Shown here piece by piece: positions 28,944 to 38,315 of a DNA stretch of 64,000 nucleotides. The notes beneath the pieces were generated by a model. It was not told the origin of the DNA, searched no databases, and saw only the letters and a list, made by a program, of their open reading frames with translations. Within the stretch, counting starts at the first letter, position 1, and every line of letters begins with the position of its first letter. The stretch covers positions 434,001-498,000 of the forward strand of contig NZ_JADKYR010000002.1 in the NCBI RefSeq assembly GCF_015354335.1, written 5' to 3'. A program made the translations under genes and the position numbers. The DNA comes from Methylophilus sp. 13. Lineage in GTDB: Bacteria; Pseudomonadota; Gammaproteobacteria; Burkholderiales; Methylophilaceae.

Positions 28944-29813
28944 TTAAGCAGATTTACGACGGCGAACGATGCCACCAATCAGACCTAAACCCGCCAGGAG
29001 CATTGAATAAGTTTCAGCTTCAGGCACTGCGGTCACTGATGTTGCCAAGAAGTTCAATCGTCCATTCGTAGCATTCATAAAGGGCCGATACCAAGCACTG
29101 GTATCACTAGGAATGCCGGAGTTACCGGCAATTGGTTGTAATCGCAACCAAGCATAGGCACTAGGCTGAACGCCATCTTGGTTAGCTACTGGACTACTTA
29201 GCAGGCTAGCGACGCTAAATCCATTGTATGCTTGCCCCTTATTCGGGCCATCGCTAAGAGTGCTACCATTGACAAAATCAAATGTAATAGTCTCTCCATC
29301 CGTCCAAGATCCCAATTGAACATTAAATTGTTGCTGGAAGAATGCCCATTTGTGACTTGTAGCGGTTCCTGCGGTTCCATTACCAACGGAACCATGCTCA
29401 GCCCATTCGATACCACCTTCATCCCCACCATTCAAGGTATAGTTCCCAGAAATGTTTCTGTAACTCTCAACAGTATCAACCCAATCCTTGCCACCACTGG
29501 AAATACCCGTACCAAGGAAATTCAGTTCAAGAGTATTCGAGCCGTAGTTACCAAACTGAGAGAGATTTTGTAACTGCGCTTGAATACGCACACCAGTTTT
29601 ACCATCTCCCAAGTTCAAGTCAGCTAAATCTGTAACTTTTAACCAACCTGCACTTTGACCGCCCAGACTGGATACTGATGCACCGGGAGTTAAGTTTGCT
29701 GCTGCATTCGCTTGAGCAATGTAATCAAAATTCAATAACACTGACTGCGCAAAACCATGCGCAGAAAATGTAAACATTCCTCCGATAATCAAAGCTTTTA
29801 TTAAACCATTCAT
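28944..29813 (-). CDS. PEP-CTERM sorting domain protein
   Basis: This 289-residue exported protein has a signal peptide (about residues 1-22, ending AHGFAQS). Its C-terminal tail runs AVPEAETYSM, then a hydrophobic LLAGLGLIGGIV, then RRRKSA. That tripartite tail is the exosortase recognition signal, so the protein should be cut and processed for the cell surface or extracellular matrix. The body is Gly/Asn/Ser-rich with no catalytic motif I recognise. The motif is PEA rather than the canonical PEP. It lies downstream of a second PEP-CTERM gene and a TonB receptor on the same strand. Confidence 0.85.
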   Translation of the reverse strand: MNGLIKALIIGGMFTFSAHGFAQSVLLNFDYIAQANAAANLTPGASVSSLGGQSAGWLKVTDLADLNLGDGKTGVRIQAQLQNLSQFGNYGSNTLELNFLGTGISSGGKDWVDTVESYRNISGNYTLNGGDEGGIEWAEHGSVGNGTAGTATSHKWAFFQQQFNVQLGSWTDGETITFDFVNGSTLSDGPNKGQAYNGFSVASLLSSPVANQDGVQPSAYAWLRLQPIAGNSGIPSDTSAWYRPFMNATNGRLNFLATSVTAVPEAETYSMLLAGLGLIGGIVRRRKSA

Positions 29814-29829
29814 TTTAGAGTCCCCTCAA

Positions 29830-29853
29830 TAAGGGTGGACTGTGCCACCCTTA
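29830..29853 (-). promoter_or_regulatory. Leader hairpin just upstream of the PEP-CTERM start
   Basis: On the minus strand TAAGGGTGG (29845-29853) pairs with CCACCCTTA (29830-29838) around a 6-base loop. The ribosome site GAGGGGAC follows within about 5 bases. No T-run follows, so it may be an mRNA stabiliser or translational control element between the two PEP-CTERM genes rather than a terminator. Confidence 0.45.
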
Positions 29854-29895
29854 GTTATAAATTATTTTTCAAGTTAAAAGCAAGTATTATTAGTA

Positions 29896-30648
29896 TTAAG
29901 CTTGCTTGTTCTGACGCCTAGCAGCTATGCCAATCAAGCCCAAACCAGCCATCAACAAAGCAATATTTTCTGGCTCAGGTACTGGAACCGCAACAGTTGG
30001 AGCAAACGCGGAGATGTATAGTGAAGCTGGGGCACCTACATCTTCACCGGTTGATCTGAGGAACATGCCGTATGCTGAGGCAGATGTTCCAGTAATCGTT
30101 GTAAAAGCAGTTGCATTAGTATTAATCACATACCAACCTGATGTAGGTTTACCCTCTTCTACAGAAATGTCTGAACGCAAATTGATGAAGTCTGATTTAT
30201 AAACATCTGTAGCAGTACCAATCGAATCGGTATGCCCAGCGCTTTTCAATCTGAATCCTTGACTCGCTACGTTGCTACCAGCATCCTTAAACCAAGTCAC
30301 ATCGGTAGTAAAACCTGTATAGCCGGAACGAACAATATCATTAACTTCATACCCTGCCGTATCCATGACGACACGTGTAAAGAATGAAAGCTGACCAGTT
30401 GTATTGTTCTTCCATACTTGATCCAAGACTGAGCCTACAGAGTCTCCAAGGAAGCTTAAAGTCTGGCTAGAGGAAGCCAACATCGTCATATTGCTGCGTG
30501 GATCTAATGTATACAACTTATCATTACCAAGTGTTGCAGACCCAAAGACACGCAAGGTTGTGGCATCAACTACGGCCGCTTGTGAGCATAAGCTAACAGC
30601 AGAAAACGCAACACTCACAGCCAATTTCATCACTTTTTTATTAATCAT
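29896..30648 (-). CDS. PEP-CTERM sorting domain protein
   Basis: This 250-residue protein has an N-terminal signal peptide (MINKKVMKLAVSVAFSAVSL, then CSQAAVVDA) and a classical tail VPVPEPENIALLMAGLGLIG followed by AARRQNKQA. Exosortase processing and surface export are expected. The middle is a beta-rich, Ser/Thr-rich region of unknown function. It is 82 bp upstream of the second PEP-CTERM gene, and the two are unlike outside the tail. No exosortase gene is in this window. Confidence 0.85.
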   Translation of the reverse strand: MINKKVMKLAVSVAFSAVSLCSQAAVVDATTLRVFGSATLGNDKLYTLDPRSNMTMLASSSQTLSFLGDSVGSVLDQVWKNNTTGQLSFFTRVVMDTAGYEVNDIVRSGYTGFTTDVTWFKDAGSNVASQGFRLKSAGHTDSIGTATDVYKSDFINLRSDISVEEGKPTSGWYVINTNATAFTTITGTSASAYGMFLRSTGEDVGAPASLYISAFAPTVAVPVPEPENIALLMAGLGLIGIAARRQNKQA

Positions 30649-30884
30649 ACATACTCCTCCAAATGTCTAAAAACAATTAACAGCTACTAGCCATCATGCG
30701 AGCATCAAAGACTAGTTAACTCTGGAATCATTACAGCTTCCAAAAGCTATAATGCAAATCTGATGCCAATGAAAAAAAATAGTGCAAGCCATTGAAAATA
30801 AAATAAATTTATAAGGAAAAATATTTCTCGCTTTAAATCATGGCTGCAAACAACCGCAGGAAGGCTAAAATCAACCACCACCTA

Positions 30885-33368
30885 TTAGAAATCCCAACCA
30901 ACTCCTAGCCACGCAGCTCTAGGAGCGCCAGGAGCATAAGAGGTAACACGCTCCCAATTAGATGAGTTGTGATTAAATCCACTAACCCCAAGATTCCCAG
31001 GAGCACTGCCAGAACTGACAAATGGATTCGTTACCAAACTGCCTGCAGTGTAATAATGGCGATCAAAAATATTGTTTACCTTAACGAAGAGCGTTATATC
31101 TTTGCGAGGCTTGTAACGAAGCTGTAGGTGAAAAACAGCATAGCCAGGGATTTGACCGGAGTTTTGAAAAGTACGCGACTCGGTGGTCCCTGTGTTATCA
31201 ATCACGCTCACCACCGTGCCCGCTTTATGTTCGTTATTTTCATTACCGCGAACATAAGCTGAACTAAAGATATTCGCATTGATATCAAGATCAAACTTTG
31301 GTGAAAAATAATACTCAAGCCCCAACTTCAATTGATGATTAGGTACCCCTGGAAGTTGATCACCTGGTTCCACTTGATAACTAAACCGCTCACTCAGCTT
31401 GCCAAAATTGCTGACATCAAATTGTGATGTGCTATTTGCATTATTTCTCAACCTTGCTGCTGTCTGGTAAGTTGCCATCAAGTAGGTGTAATTAATGTCA
31501 AACTTGAACTTTTCTTCGATAATACTTGTGCCCAACTCTATACCTTGGCGACGCGTCTCGCCAAAGTTAGTGAAGTAGCCCATTTGATTACTGACCGGGG
31601 AACCAACAAACAAGATGTCATTTTTTAGATCAGTATTGAATATTGCAAAATTCCATGTGGATTTTTTACCCCACATCCCCCGTGCACCGATTTCAGTGGT
31701 CGTTGACATAACTTGCTTTAAATAAGGGTCATCCGTTAAAGCAGAGGGTACTCGACAGGGCGCATTAGGATTTGCACAAGCCAGCTCCAGGGCAGATGGC
31801 AAACGATTCCCGCGACTAACACTCCCAAATACATTTAGCCGTGGAGTGATTGACCATGAACCTCCAATTGAGGGAGTAAACGATTTGTAATCAAAAGATT
31901 CGAATTGCTCTGGCCTGTAAAAAATACTGTCATCCGCAGACGAGAGACCATTACGACTGCTGATGAGGTTATTTGACACGGTTGCACGCGTCCAACGTCC
32001 TGAAAATGTGAAATGTATGTTAGGGCGTGGGGAATAGGTATCACTAAAAAAGGTAGCCTTAATCACCTCATCACCACGGAGTCGGTTGATTAAAATATCC
32101 TCACCAGAATTCACCGGATAATCTGGTAAAGAAACTGTTTGCACTACACGATCACTATCAAGTGTCGCCAACCGTGAGCTGCTTTGATATCGGACATCCT
32201 TAGTGTCTTTTGAGACACCGAGAAGGAAATTGTTTTTCTCCCCCTCAAAACGATAGCTGAAAGTCACCCCGTTTGCAGACAAGTCCGATTTGGTTTTATT
32301 AAGCAACGCAATTGGCGCACCATCTACTTGGCCGCCAGGATCACCTAACCCTCCTTTCTTGCCATCATAATCACTGTCATTAAAGTCATCATTCCAATCG
32401 CCATTTTCTGTATCGCGTTTGGTTTTTCGTGAAAAAGTCATGAATTCGAAACGATGCTCATCACTAACTTGCCAACTACTACTAAAGTTATAGTGATTAG
32501 TTTTATTATTAGTAATATCGGGAGCTGTAAAAATACTCGACCAGTCTTTTTGTAGCATAGACAAAGGCGTTAAGCCGTTACCAAACAAACTATTATCAGC
32601 ATTCAAAACACTCAGCGAAGTATCAAGATTCCCTACCCGACCTTCCAACTTAAGAAAGGCTTGCCGTACTTCCGTAGGTGTTAACTGTCTCCATCCGGTT
32701 TCTTCAAAACGATTGACAGCTAAAAATGCAGCCAGATGCTCGTTAGCTGAACCACCAACTGACATCTGAACTTGCTTGCGGCCCCAAGAACCAGTTGAAG
32801 CTTTAATCTCATTGACGTCGCGCGAAAAACCACTTTTAGTCCTCATGGTGATTGCACCACCAATAGTGTTTAGGCCAAACAATGGATTCGAGCCGGGTAC
32901 AAGATCCAAGCGTTCAATCGCATTCATGGGAAAAGTATCCCAAGTCACGGTATCCCCAAAAGGATCATTCATACGAGCGCCGTCAAGATATACCGACATG
33001 CCTTGCGCAGTTCCAAGTAGGGGGGATGCGCTAAAGCCACGAAAATTCACATCCATCTGAAACACATTGCCACCATAATCGTTGACATTCACAGACTGCA
33101 TGCGGTCACCTAAATACTCACTCAGGCTGGACGACTGTGCACGCTGTATATCTTTCGCAGTTTTAGACTTTATATTCGAGACACTCTCTTCTTGAGTGAC
33201 CCCAAGATCAGGAACAACTTTTGGCGCAGTTACTTCAATTTCGTCTAGGTTAATCTTCTGATCATCTTGATTACGTTTATTTGCTTCAACAGGCTTATCA
33301 GAATCAACCGCATATGCCCCACCCGAAAATGCAGCTAATAAAAGCATTGTTTTTATTGTGTACTTCAA
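30885..33368 (-). CDS. TonB-dependent outer membrane receptor
   Basis: This 827-residue protein has a signal peptide (MKYTIKTMLLLAAFSGGAYA), a plug domain (about residues 70-180, with LSEYLGDRMQSVNVNDYGGN and VYLDGARMNDPFGD) and a 22-strand-type barrel ending LGVGWDF. I prefer a TTG start at 33368, with GAGAGGGGG just upstream; ORF calls reach 33425. The ligand is not evident: no neighbouring siderophore, cobalamin or sugar genes are present. The two PEP-CTERM genes 236 bp downstream are on the same strand. Confidence 0.9.
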   Translation of the reverse strand: MKYTIKTMLLLAAFSGGAYAVDSDKPVEANKRNQDDQKINLDEIEVTAPKVVPDLGVTQEESVSNIKSKTAKDIQRAQSSSLSEYLGDRMQSVNVNDYGGNVFQMDVNFRGFSASPLLGTAQGMSVYLDGARMNDPFGDTVTWDTFPMNAIERLDLVPGSNPLFGLNTIGGAITMRTKSGFSRDVNEIKASTGSWGRKQVQMSVGGSANEHLAAFLAVNRFEETGWRQLTPTEVRQAFLKLEGRVGNLDTSLSVLNADNSLFGNGLTPLSMLQKDWSSIFTAPDITNNKTNHYNFSSSWQVSDEHRFEFMTFSRKTKRDTENGDWNDDFNDSDYDGKKGGLGDPGGQVDGAPIALLNKTKSDLSANGVTFSYRFEGEKNNFLLGVSKDTKDVRYQSSSRLATLDSDRVVQTVSLPDYPVNSGEDILINRLRGDEVIKATFFSDTYSPRPNIHFTFSGRWTRATVSNNLISSRNGLSSADDSIFYRPEQFESFDYKSFTPSIGGSWSITPRLNVFGSVSRGNRLPSALELACANPNAPCRVPSALTDDPYLKQVMSTTTEIGARGMWGKKSTWNFAIFNTDLKNDILFVGSPVSNQMGYFTNFGETRRQGIELGTSIIEEKFKFDINYTYLMATYQTAARLRNNANSTSQFDVSNFGKLSERFSYQVEPGDQLPGVPNHQLKLGLEYYFSPKFDLDINANIFSSAYVRGNENNEHKAGTVVSVIDNTGTTESRTFQNSGQIPGYAVFHLQLRYKPRKDITLFVKVNNIFDRHYYTAGSLVTNPFVSSGSAPGNLGVSGFNHNSSNWERVTSYAPGAPRAAWLGVGWDF

Positions 33369-33562
33369 AGCATCCCCCTCTCTCCAAGAATGCTTTACAG
33401 CAAAAAGCAGACCATATACCCCCACAATTTTTTCTCTATTTAAAACAATGTGTTACGAATTACAAAGTTGAATGAACCAATTCATCTGGTTGTAATAAAC
33501 CACATCGGCTAAAGTCAACCAATCACAAACTCTTTTTTCGCATGAACTAAATTGATGCAAAT

Positions 33563-33594
33563 AAAAAACCCGCCAAATTCTTGGCGGGTTTTTT
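33563..33594. terminator. Intrinsic terminator of the BI-1/YccA gene
   Basis: AAAAAACCCGCCAA (33563-33576) and TTGGCGGGTTTTTT (33581-33594) form a 14-bp stem with a 4-base loop. It lies 21 bp beyond the YccA-family stop, and its symmetric A/T ends allow function on either strand. Confidence 0.88.
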
Positions 33595-33614
33595 GAGATG
33601 AAAAAACTCAGAAC

Positions 33615-34301
33615 TTAGTCGCGGTTGCCTAATACTGCCAACAAGATATTCAACAGGTTCACAAACAGGTTGTAGATATCCAGATACAGATTCAAGGTCG
33701 CCATCACATAGTTGGTCTGACCGCCGCGCACGATCTGGTTCACGTCGTACAAAATGTAGCCGGAGAAAATCAGCACTGAGACGCCAGAGATCGCCAATGA
33801 CAAGGCTGGAATCTGGAAGTACATATTAGCCAAACCAGCGACAATGGCCAGAATCAGACCTATCATCAGGAACTTGCCGATACCGCTGAAGTCACGGGCT
33901 GGGGATGAGCCGATACCAGCCAAACTCAGGAAGGTAATCCCAGTTCCCGCAGCTGCCAAGCCGACAATTTCAGCGCCGTTGCGCAGATGCAGGGCAAATT
34001 GCAGGATAGGGCCAAGCATCACGCCAAAGACAAACGTCAGCGCCAACAGCAACCACACGCCTACACCACTGTTCTGGTTAACCGCGATCAGTTTGAACAT
34101 GCCAAACATCACGGCCATAAAACCAATAAAGAACATGAATGGGTGTGCCGCCATCCAGCCAAAATTCATCTTCAGGCCAACATAGGCACCGATCACGGTT
34201 GGCACCATGCTCAAACCCAGCAAGGCGTATGTATTGCGCAGTACGCGATTTTGCGTTTCGGATAATTGACCGTCACGACCTAAAACTTGCATATCTGACA
34301 T
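33615..34301 (-). CDS. Bax inhibitor-1/YccA family membrane protein
   Basis: This 228-residue protein has seven hydrophobic segments. The C-terminal conserved pattern SVLIFSGYILYDVNQIVRGG and NLYLDIYNLFVNLLNIL is diagnostic of BI-1/YccA. E. coli YccA modulates FtsH proteolysis; other members act as pH-sensitive calcium leak channels. It is transcribed alone. Confidence 0.92.
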   Translation of the reverse strand: MSDMQVLGRDGQLSETQNRVLRNTYALLGLSMVPTVIGAYVGLKMNFGWMAAHPFMFFIGFMAVMFGMFKLIAVNQNSGVGVWLLLALTFVFGVMLGPILQFALHLRNGAEIVGLAAAGTGITFLSLAGIGSSPARDFSGIGKFLMIGLILAIVAGLANMYFQIPALSLAISGVSVLIFSGYILYDVNQIVRGGQTNYVMATLNLYLDIYNLFVNLLNILLAVLGNRD

Positions 34302-34413
34302 AGTGTATTTCCTCTTTTCAATTAAAACTAAAAACAGCTTCTGTAGTTAAGATAATGGCAAACACCTAAAGTTTCAAGGCTTTGCGTGACATTTGTGTGA
34401 ACAATCGTTCAGT

Positions 34414-35313
34414 TTACAGCTTCCACAGTCCGTAAATGACTACCGCAATCAGCACGATGCGCGTAATTTGATAAACGGTTTTATTCCACTTTTTAAAACG
34501 GCGCCGGTACTGACCGATCACCCAGGCATAATGAAACAGGCGGTTAATGACGCCGGTCTGGTCCCCGGCCTCGTTTGGCGAGCTGGCTGCAGTGACGATG
34601 GTATTGGCCAGAAAGCGGTTGACTGCCTGCGCCCAGCGATAGCGCATGGGGCGTTCAATGTCGCAAAACAGAATCACACGCGTTTCATTGGTCTTGTTAT
34701 AGGCTTCATGGATATAGGTTTCATCAAACATGACGGCCTGCCCATCACGCCAGCTGTAATCCTCACCATCAACGCGGATAAAACACTGATCGTCATTAGG
34801 GGTGGCAAGCCCTAGGTGAAAGCGCAAAGAGCCTGCATAGGGGTCACGGTGTGGGCGCAGATGCGCGCCAGGCGGCAGCTCGGCAAACATGGCGGCTTTG
34901 ACGCTGGGGATGCTTTGCAGCAAGGCGACTGTTTTTGGGCAGTAAATGCTGGCAGAGGGATGATGTGCGTCATACCACTTGAGGTAAAAACGCTTCCAGC
35001 CAGTTTTAAAGAATGAGTTAAACCCGGCATCGTTATTGGTTTTGGCCGCAGCAATGCGCTCCTGTTCGCGTACATACAACGCTTCTTCACGGATTTCCTG
35101 CCAGCGGTCGGTGATCGCTTTCAGTTCCGGGAAGTCATGCACCGGTAAATACGGCGTGGTCGGCGCTTTGGAGAACAGGTATAAGAATACATTGAATGGC
35201 GAAACAATGCCGGAATGGTCAAATATCTGGCGATAAAAGCGGTGCCTGACCTTGCCCCTGAAGTGCACATAACTGACCGAAGCCAAGAAAATGCCAAGAA
35301 TGATCCATTTCAT
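34414..35313 (-). CDS. lpxO: Aspartyl/asparaginyl beta-hydroxylase family protein (LpxO-like)
   Basis: This 299-residue Fe(II)/2-oxoglutarate dioxygenase homologue has an N-terminal membrane segment. The iron-binding His is in LRPHRDPYAGSLRFHLGL (about residue 154) and the distal His in FDETYIHEAYNKT. LpxO hydroxylates the 3'-secondary acyl chain of lipid A; the membrane anchor and length fit. Peptide beta-hydroxylases share the fold, so the substrate is likely but not certain. Confidence 0.8.
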   Translation of the reverse strand: MKWIILGIFLASVSYVHFRGKVRHRFYRQIFDHSGIVSPFNVFLYLFSKAPTTPYLPVHDFPELKAITDRWQEIREEALYVREQERIAAAKTNNDAGFNSFFKTGWKRFYLKWYDAHHPSASIYCPKTVALLQSIPSVKAAMFAELPPGAHLRPHRDPYAGSLRFHLGLATPNDDQCFIRVDGEDYSWRDGQAVMFDETYIHEAYNKTNETRVILFCDIERPMRYRWAQAVNRFLANTIVTAASSPNEAGDQTGVINRLFHYAWVIGQYRRRFKKWNKTVYQITRIVLIAVVIYGLWKL

Positions 35314-35385
35314 AATTGATACCGATGTTTACGCCGTGATTAGATTGTCATCAATAATTGTCTAGCTTACCGCAACCTTCCGGCT

Positions 35386-36432
35386 TCAAGCAAACAAATC
35401 CGCCTCTTTTTGACCGACCATGGCCACACGCTTGACCGCTTCTACATAGGCCGCAGACTCACGTAATGCCACCATATCCTGCGGATGATGACCGCCATGC
35501 ATACGTGCCAGGCGCGCAATACTTTGTGCAGAAATCTTCCACGTTAACTTGCTTAACAATTCATCGGCCAAGTCCGGGCGGTTGCATAACAACACCATAT
35601 CGCACCCGGCGTTCAAGGCAGCCATGGTTCGTGCAGTGACGTCACCTGCCACGGTGGCGCCCTCCATACTTAAGTCATCACTGAAAATCACACCATTAAA
35701 ACCCAAGCGCTCACGCAGCACCTTTTGCAGCCAGCGGGACGAGAACCCGGCCGGTCTATCATCGACCTTGGGATAAATCACATGTGCGGGCATCACCGCA
35801 TGCAAGCCCTCGTCTATCATGCGTACAAAAGGTTGCATGTCGTTTTGTGCAATCTGGTCAAACTCGCGGTCATCCACCGGAATGCTCACATGCGAATCAG
35901 CCACCACAAAACCATGCCCGGGGAAATGTTTGCCCACCGCAGCCATGCCAGCCTTTTTAAGGCCTTGCATCAGGCTAAACGCCAACTCATTAATCGCCTG
36001 CGGATCACGGTGAAACGCGCGATCCCCAATCACCAGGCTGTCGCCATAGTCCATATCCAACACTGGCGTAAAGCTGAAATCCACGCCATGCGCCCTTAGC
36101 TCTGCGCCCAGCACATACCCGGCCTCTACCGCCAGCTCTTTCGCTTTGCGTGGGTTTTTGTCCCAAATATGGCCAAACTCGCGCATGGGCGGGATTTTGG
36201 TAAAGCCTTCTCGGAAGCGCTGCACCCGGCCGCCTTCATGATCCACGGCAATCAGCAGCGGCGGCTGACGCACCGCATGTATACTGGCAGTGAGCGCCTT
36301 GAGCTGCGCGCAACTCTCAAAGTTACGCGCAAACAGTATCACCCCGCCGACTAGCGGATGTTGCAAGCGGCGGATATCATCGGCGGTGAGTTCCTTGCCG
36401 ACCACATCCAGCATGACGGGACCTAAAGACAT
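35386..36432 (-). CDS. nagZ: Beta-N-acetylhexosaminidase NagZ
   Basis: This 348-residue glycoside hydrolase family 3 enzyme has the signature [18 protein letters not shown] (about residues 167-184) with the catalytic His and Asp, and [10 protein letters not shown] with the nucleophile Asp. It removes GlcNAc from 1,6-anhydro-muropeptides in the cytoplasm during cell-wall recycling. A peptide-type permease pair and an L,D-transpeptidase lie 2-4 kb away on the same strand. Confidence 0.93.
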   Translation of the reverse strand: MSLGPVMLDVVGKELTADDIRRLQHPLVGGVILFARNFESCAQLKALTASIHAVRQPPLLIAVDHEGGRVQRFREGFTKIPPMREFGHIWDKNPRKAKELAVEAGYVLGAELRAHGVDFSFTPVLDMDYGDSLVIGDRAFHRDPQAINELAFSLMQGLKKAGMAAVGKHFPGHGFVVADSHVSIPVDDREFDQIAQNDMQPFVRMIDEGLHAVMPAHVIYPKVDDRPAGFSSRWLQKVLRERLGFNGVIFSDDLSMEGATVAGDVTARTMAALNAGCDMVLLCNRPDLADELLSKLTWKISAQSIARLARMHGGHHPQDMVALRESAAYVEAVKRVAMVGQKEADLFA

Positions 36433-36455
36433 AACAAATTCCTATTATTCAAAAT

Positions 36456-37583
36456 TCAAACGCATTTTAACCGATAAAGACTGGTTACTTCTTTGGCACG
36501 GGCAGCATATAACGGATCCGATTGATCGCTGGCCTTGGCATGTGTTGGCGCAATATCCAGCTTGTCGACCACCTGCAACCCTGCTTCATGGATCCATGTA
36601 TTTAAGGCCTCAGGCTGGCGCAAGCCAATCTGCTCAGCCAAATTAGACATTATCAGCCACCCCTCGCCCTCAGGATTTAAATGCGCTTTCAAGCCACTTA
36701 AAAAGCCTTTCAGCATCTTGCTTTCGGGGTCATACACGGCATGCTCAATCGGCGCATTCGCTTTGGCAGGTAGCCAGGGAGGATTACAGACAATCAGGTC
36801 CGCACTACCCGCTGGAAACAAGTCTGCCTGCATGACTTGAATATGGCTTTGCATATTCAACCGCTGGATGTTTTCGGTGGCACACGTCAATGCTCGCAGC
36901 TGGTTGTCCGTTGCGACGACTTGCTTGACGCCCCGCGCTACTAAAATGGCGGCAATCACCCCCGTGCCGGTACCAATATCCCAGGCCACCTGCGGACTAC
37001 TAAGCGGCGCCTGGTCAATGAGGTCGAGATACTCACCACGTACGGGCGAATACACCCCGTAATGCGCATGTATATTGGCATTCAGCGCATGAATCGGCAC
37101 GCCTTTTTTACGCCACTCATGTGCCCCGACCATGCCCAGCAACTCACGCAGTGAGAGCACAAGTCTTGCAGGCAGTTTGCCGGTATTGTCATCCACAATC
37201 AAAGCCGCCTGCACGGCCGCTTTGACGTCTGGCGCACGCGGCAAATCGCAGGCACCATACTTAAGCTCGATTAATACTTTATTCGTAATATTGGCACGAC
37301 CGATCTGGCGCGCGCGATGCTGGTGAAACGCTTCCAGCAGGCTAGCCGCCGGTTTGACTGGTTTTCGGTCTACACGCCGCGTAATCGCTTGCAGCAATTG
37401 CTTGGCATTTTGAAAGTCACCGCGATATAGCAAGGCGGTGCCCTCACACGCCAGACGGTAGGCTTCATCCGCTTTGGTGGTGTCGTCTGCAATCACCACG
37501 GCTTTGGGCGCAGGGTTACCCGCTTCTGACTGCCAGTCAGCGGCTTGTGTTTTGTTTTTTTCGTACCAGTTAATCAGGGTCAA
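36456..37583 (-). CDS. Class I SAM-dependent methyltransferase with NPPW motif
   Basis: This 375-residue protein has the SAM-binding motif AWDIGTGTGVIAAILVARGV (about residues 199-218) and the catalytic NPPW (IVCNPPWLPAKAN). That signature occurs in RlmG, RsmC and PrmC-type enzymes that methylate a base or glutamine amide. The N-terminal 150 residues are helical and probably a substrate-binding domain. Its substrate cannot be assigned. It lies 23 bp upstream of nagZ. Confidence 0.8.
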   Translation of the reverse strand: MTLINWYEKNKTQAADWQSEAGNPAPKAVVIADDTTKADEAYRLACEGTALLYRGDFQNAKQLLQAITRRVDRKPVKPAASLLEAFHQHRARQIGRANITNKVLIELKYGACDLPRAPDVKAAVQAALIVDDNTGKLPARLVLSLRELLGMVGAHEWRKKGVPIHALNANIHAHYGVYSPVRGEYLDLIDQAPLSSPQVAWDIGTGTGVIAAILVARGVKQVVATDNQLRALTCATENIQRLNMQSHIQVMQADLFPAGSADLIVCNPPWLPAKANAPIEHAVYDPESKMLKGFLSGLKAHLNPEGEGWLIMSNLAEQIGLRQPEALNTWIHEAGLQVVDKLDIAPTHAKASDQSDPLYAARAKEVTSLYRLKCV

Positions 37584-37622
37584 TGGGGTTCCGATAATCA
37601 GAAGTTGTCAAAGGTAGCCAGT

Positions 37623-38315
37623 TTAAAGCTTAAACGGGCTAAAGTCGGTATGGGTATCGTAATAGTCTTCTTTTTCTGCCCGTTTGAGAAAAGCGACGAT
37701 TTTATAGGTGACTGGCGTAAAAGCGACTTCTACCAGCACTTTGGCCGTAAATTGCGCCAGCACAATTTGCGGCATCATGGCATCTGGGAATTCGCCTGAG
37801 CCATAAAAGGCCAGCGGAAAAAATAACATGGTATCAACCGCCTCGCCAAAAATGGTCGAGCCTATGGTGCGGCTCCATAACCAGCGGCCACTGGTCAACA
37901 CTTTCATTTTGGCCAGGACAAAGGAATTCACAAACTCACCAGCGACAAAAGACACCAGCGAGGCCAGCGCAATGCGGGCAGTCGAGCCAAACACAGATTG
38001 ATAGGCCGCCTGATCATGCCAGTCCGGTGCGGGCGGCAAGGCCACAATCACCCAGGCCATCAGGCTGGCAAAAGCCAGGCAGATAAAGCCGGTCCAAATG
38101 ACGCGGCGCGAGGCGGCATAGCCATACACCTCAGTGAGGATATCGCCAAAAATAAAACTGATGGGGAAAAACATGATGCCCGCGCCAAACGTGAGTGCAC
38201 CCAGCACAGGGGCGTGGATTTCAGTGATTTTACCGGGGCCGATCAGGTTGGAACAAACCAGCACAACCGCAAATGCGGCCATAATGAGGTCGTAATAACG
38301 GTATTGTTTTTTCAT
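37623..38315 (-). CDS. yhhQ: Queuosine precursor transporter (YhhQ/VUT family)
   Basis: This 230-residue protein has about six transmembrane segments. Family markers include FPISFIFGDILTEVYGYAAS and SRTIGSTIFGEAVDTMLFF. YhhQ imports preQ0/preQ1 for queuosine tRNA modification. Its start overlaps the stop of the upstream permease gene by 4 bp (ATGA), which links it to the peptide permease operon without an obvious functional connection. Confidence 0.88.
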   Translation of the reverse strand: MKKQYRYYDLIMAAFAVVLVCSNLIGPGKITEIHAPVLGALTFGAGIMFFPISFIFGDILTEVYGYAASRRVIWTGFICLAFASLMAWVIVALPPAPDWHDQAAYQSVFGSTARIALASLVSFVAGEFVNSFVLAKMKVLTSGRWLWSRTIGSTIFGEAVDTMLFFPLAFYGSGEFPDAMMPQIVLAQFTAKVLVEVAFTPVTYKIVAFLKRAEKEDYYDTHTDFSPFKL

